A stretch of 64,000 nucleotides of DNA from Branchiostoma floridae. Lineage: Eukaryota; Chordata; Leptocardii; Amphioxiformes; Branchiostomatidae. How positions within the stretch are numbered: the first letter of the stretch is position 1; each line of letters starts with the position of its first letter. Below are positions 63,966-64,000 of this stretch, one piece after another. Location: the NCBI RefSeq assembly GCF_000003815.2, contig NC_049997.1:6537204-6601203 (forward strand). Direction: 5' to 3'. Both the position numbers and the translations under genes were made by a program. The notes below the pieces were generated by a model, which worked only from the letters and a program-made list of their open reading frames with translations, ran no database searches and was not told the origin of the DNA.

Positions 63966-64000
63966 CTGGAAAAAAGAGTTAAGCTTGTCAGTTTATTTGA

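Larger units (their letters stand above)
24475..63938. other. Introns of the module arrays: mostly paralogous copies of each other
   Basis: Introns at equivalent places in the cassettes are alignable. Mini-exon to exon A introns (48238–48868, 51433–51906, 55986–56496, 59813–60515, 63263–63938) share 'accagccaaacaaattc', 'ttttaaaaacatcac' and 'aggggcatacat'. Introns between the two sushi exons (52598–54005, 57284–57985, 61317–61734) share 'acaccatgtgatgcaaatta' or related text. The introns 26650–27185, 28256–28863, 35777–36283, 37358–38038, 38290–38763, 40336–40989, 42490–43152 and 46335–46975 hold nothing I recognise. Confidence 0.6.

Overview
The window is eukaryotic genomic DNA: small protein-coding exons with GT–AG introns, tRNA-derived SINEs, non-LTR retrotransposon fragments, many short inverted-repeat elements and simple repeats. 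The domain mix (a polycystin-1-type 11-TM channel with EGF, sushi and FN3 domains, a death-domain gene, a PHD/Ulp1-like gene) and the repeat style suggest a marine invertebrate deuterostome, most likely a lancelet (Branchiostoma). That assignment is inference.

Layout. 168–741 (+) holds the last two exons of a death-domain gene, with a poly(A) signal at 1074. 1748–2683 (−) encodes a PHD-finger protein with an Ulp1-like protease fold whose catalytic Cys is Ser. A short inverted-repeat element (2862–3216) separates it from one very large minus-strand gene that fills the rest of the window. I follow that gene from its stop at 3301 up to 63965, where it runs off the edge, so its 5' end is missing.

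The large gene reads, 5' to 3' (descending coordinates): five repeats of a cassette [9-residue linker mini-exon (8 residues in one copy) – two-exon Cys-rich module – sushi b – sushi a] (63965–46155); seven further Cys-rich modules alternating with EGF exons and one sushi exon (45380–22724); two more EGF exons and a 6-Cys laminin-EGF-like exon (21062–19302); two FN3 exons (18303–17193); a Ser/Thr/acidic stalk and GAIN-like region (16862–10479); an intact GPS autoproteolysis site and TM1 (10240–10016); a PLAT domain (9815–8576); and the polycystin channel with TOP domain, S1–S6 and C-terminal tail (8296–3301). I checked exon lengths and phases: the ectodomain exons are phase 1-1 throughout, and the downstream exons join without a frameshift. 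This supports one transcription unit of roughly 5000 residues in the window.

The notable object is the two-exon module, present 12 times. It is about 150 residues with eight cysteines (three in the first exon, five in the second) and signatures WCxDYx[17 protein letters not shown] and VYTVC. I do not recognise it as a named domain. Its two exons always join in phase 2 while the outer borders are phase 1, so the pair behaves as one shuffling unit. Two sequence subfamilies match the partner domain (sushi zone or EGF zone). Individual copies show chimerism, paired cysteine loss, an internal insertion, a GC donor, and one neighbouring EGF exon has a broken acceptor with an in-frame rescue. The introns carry many transposable elements; paralogous introns serve as empty-site controls for two of the insertions.
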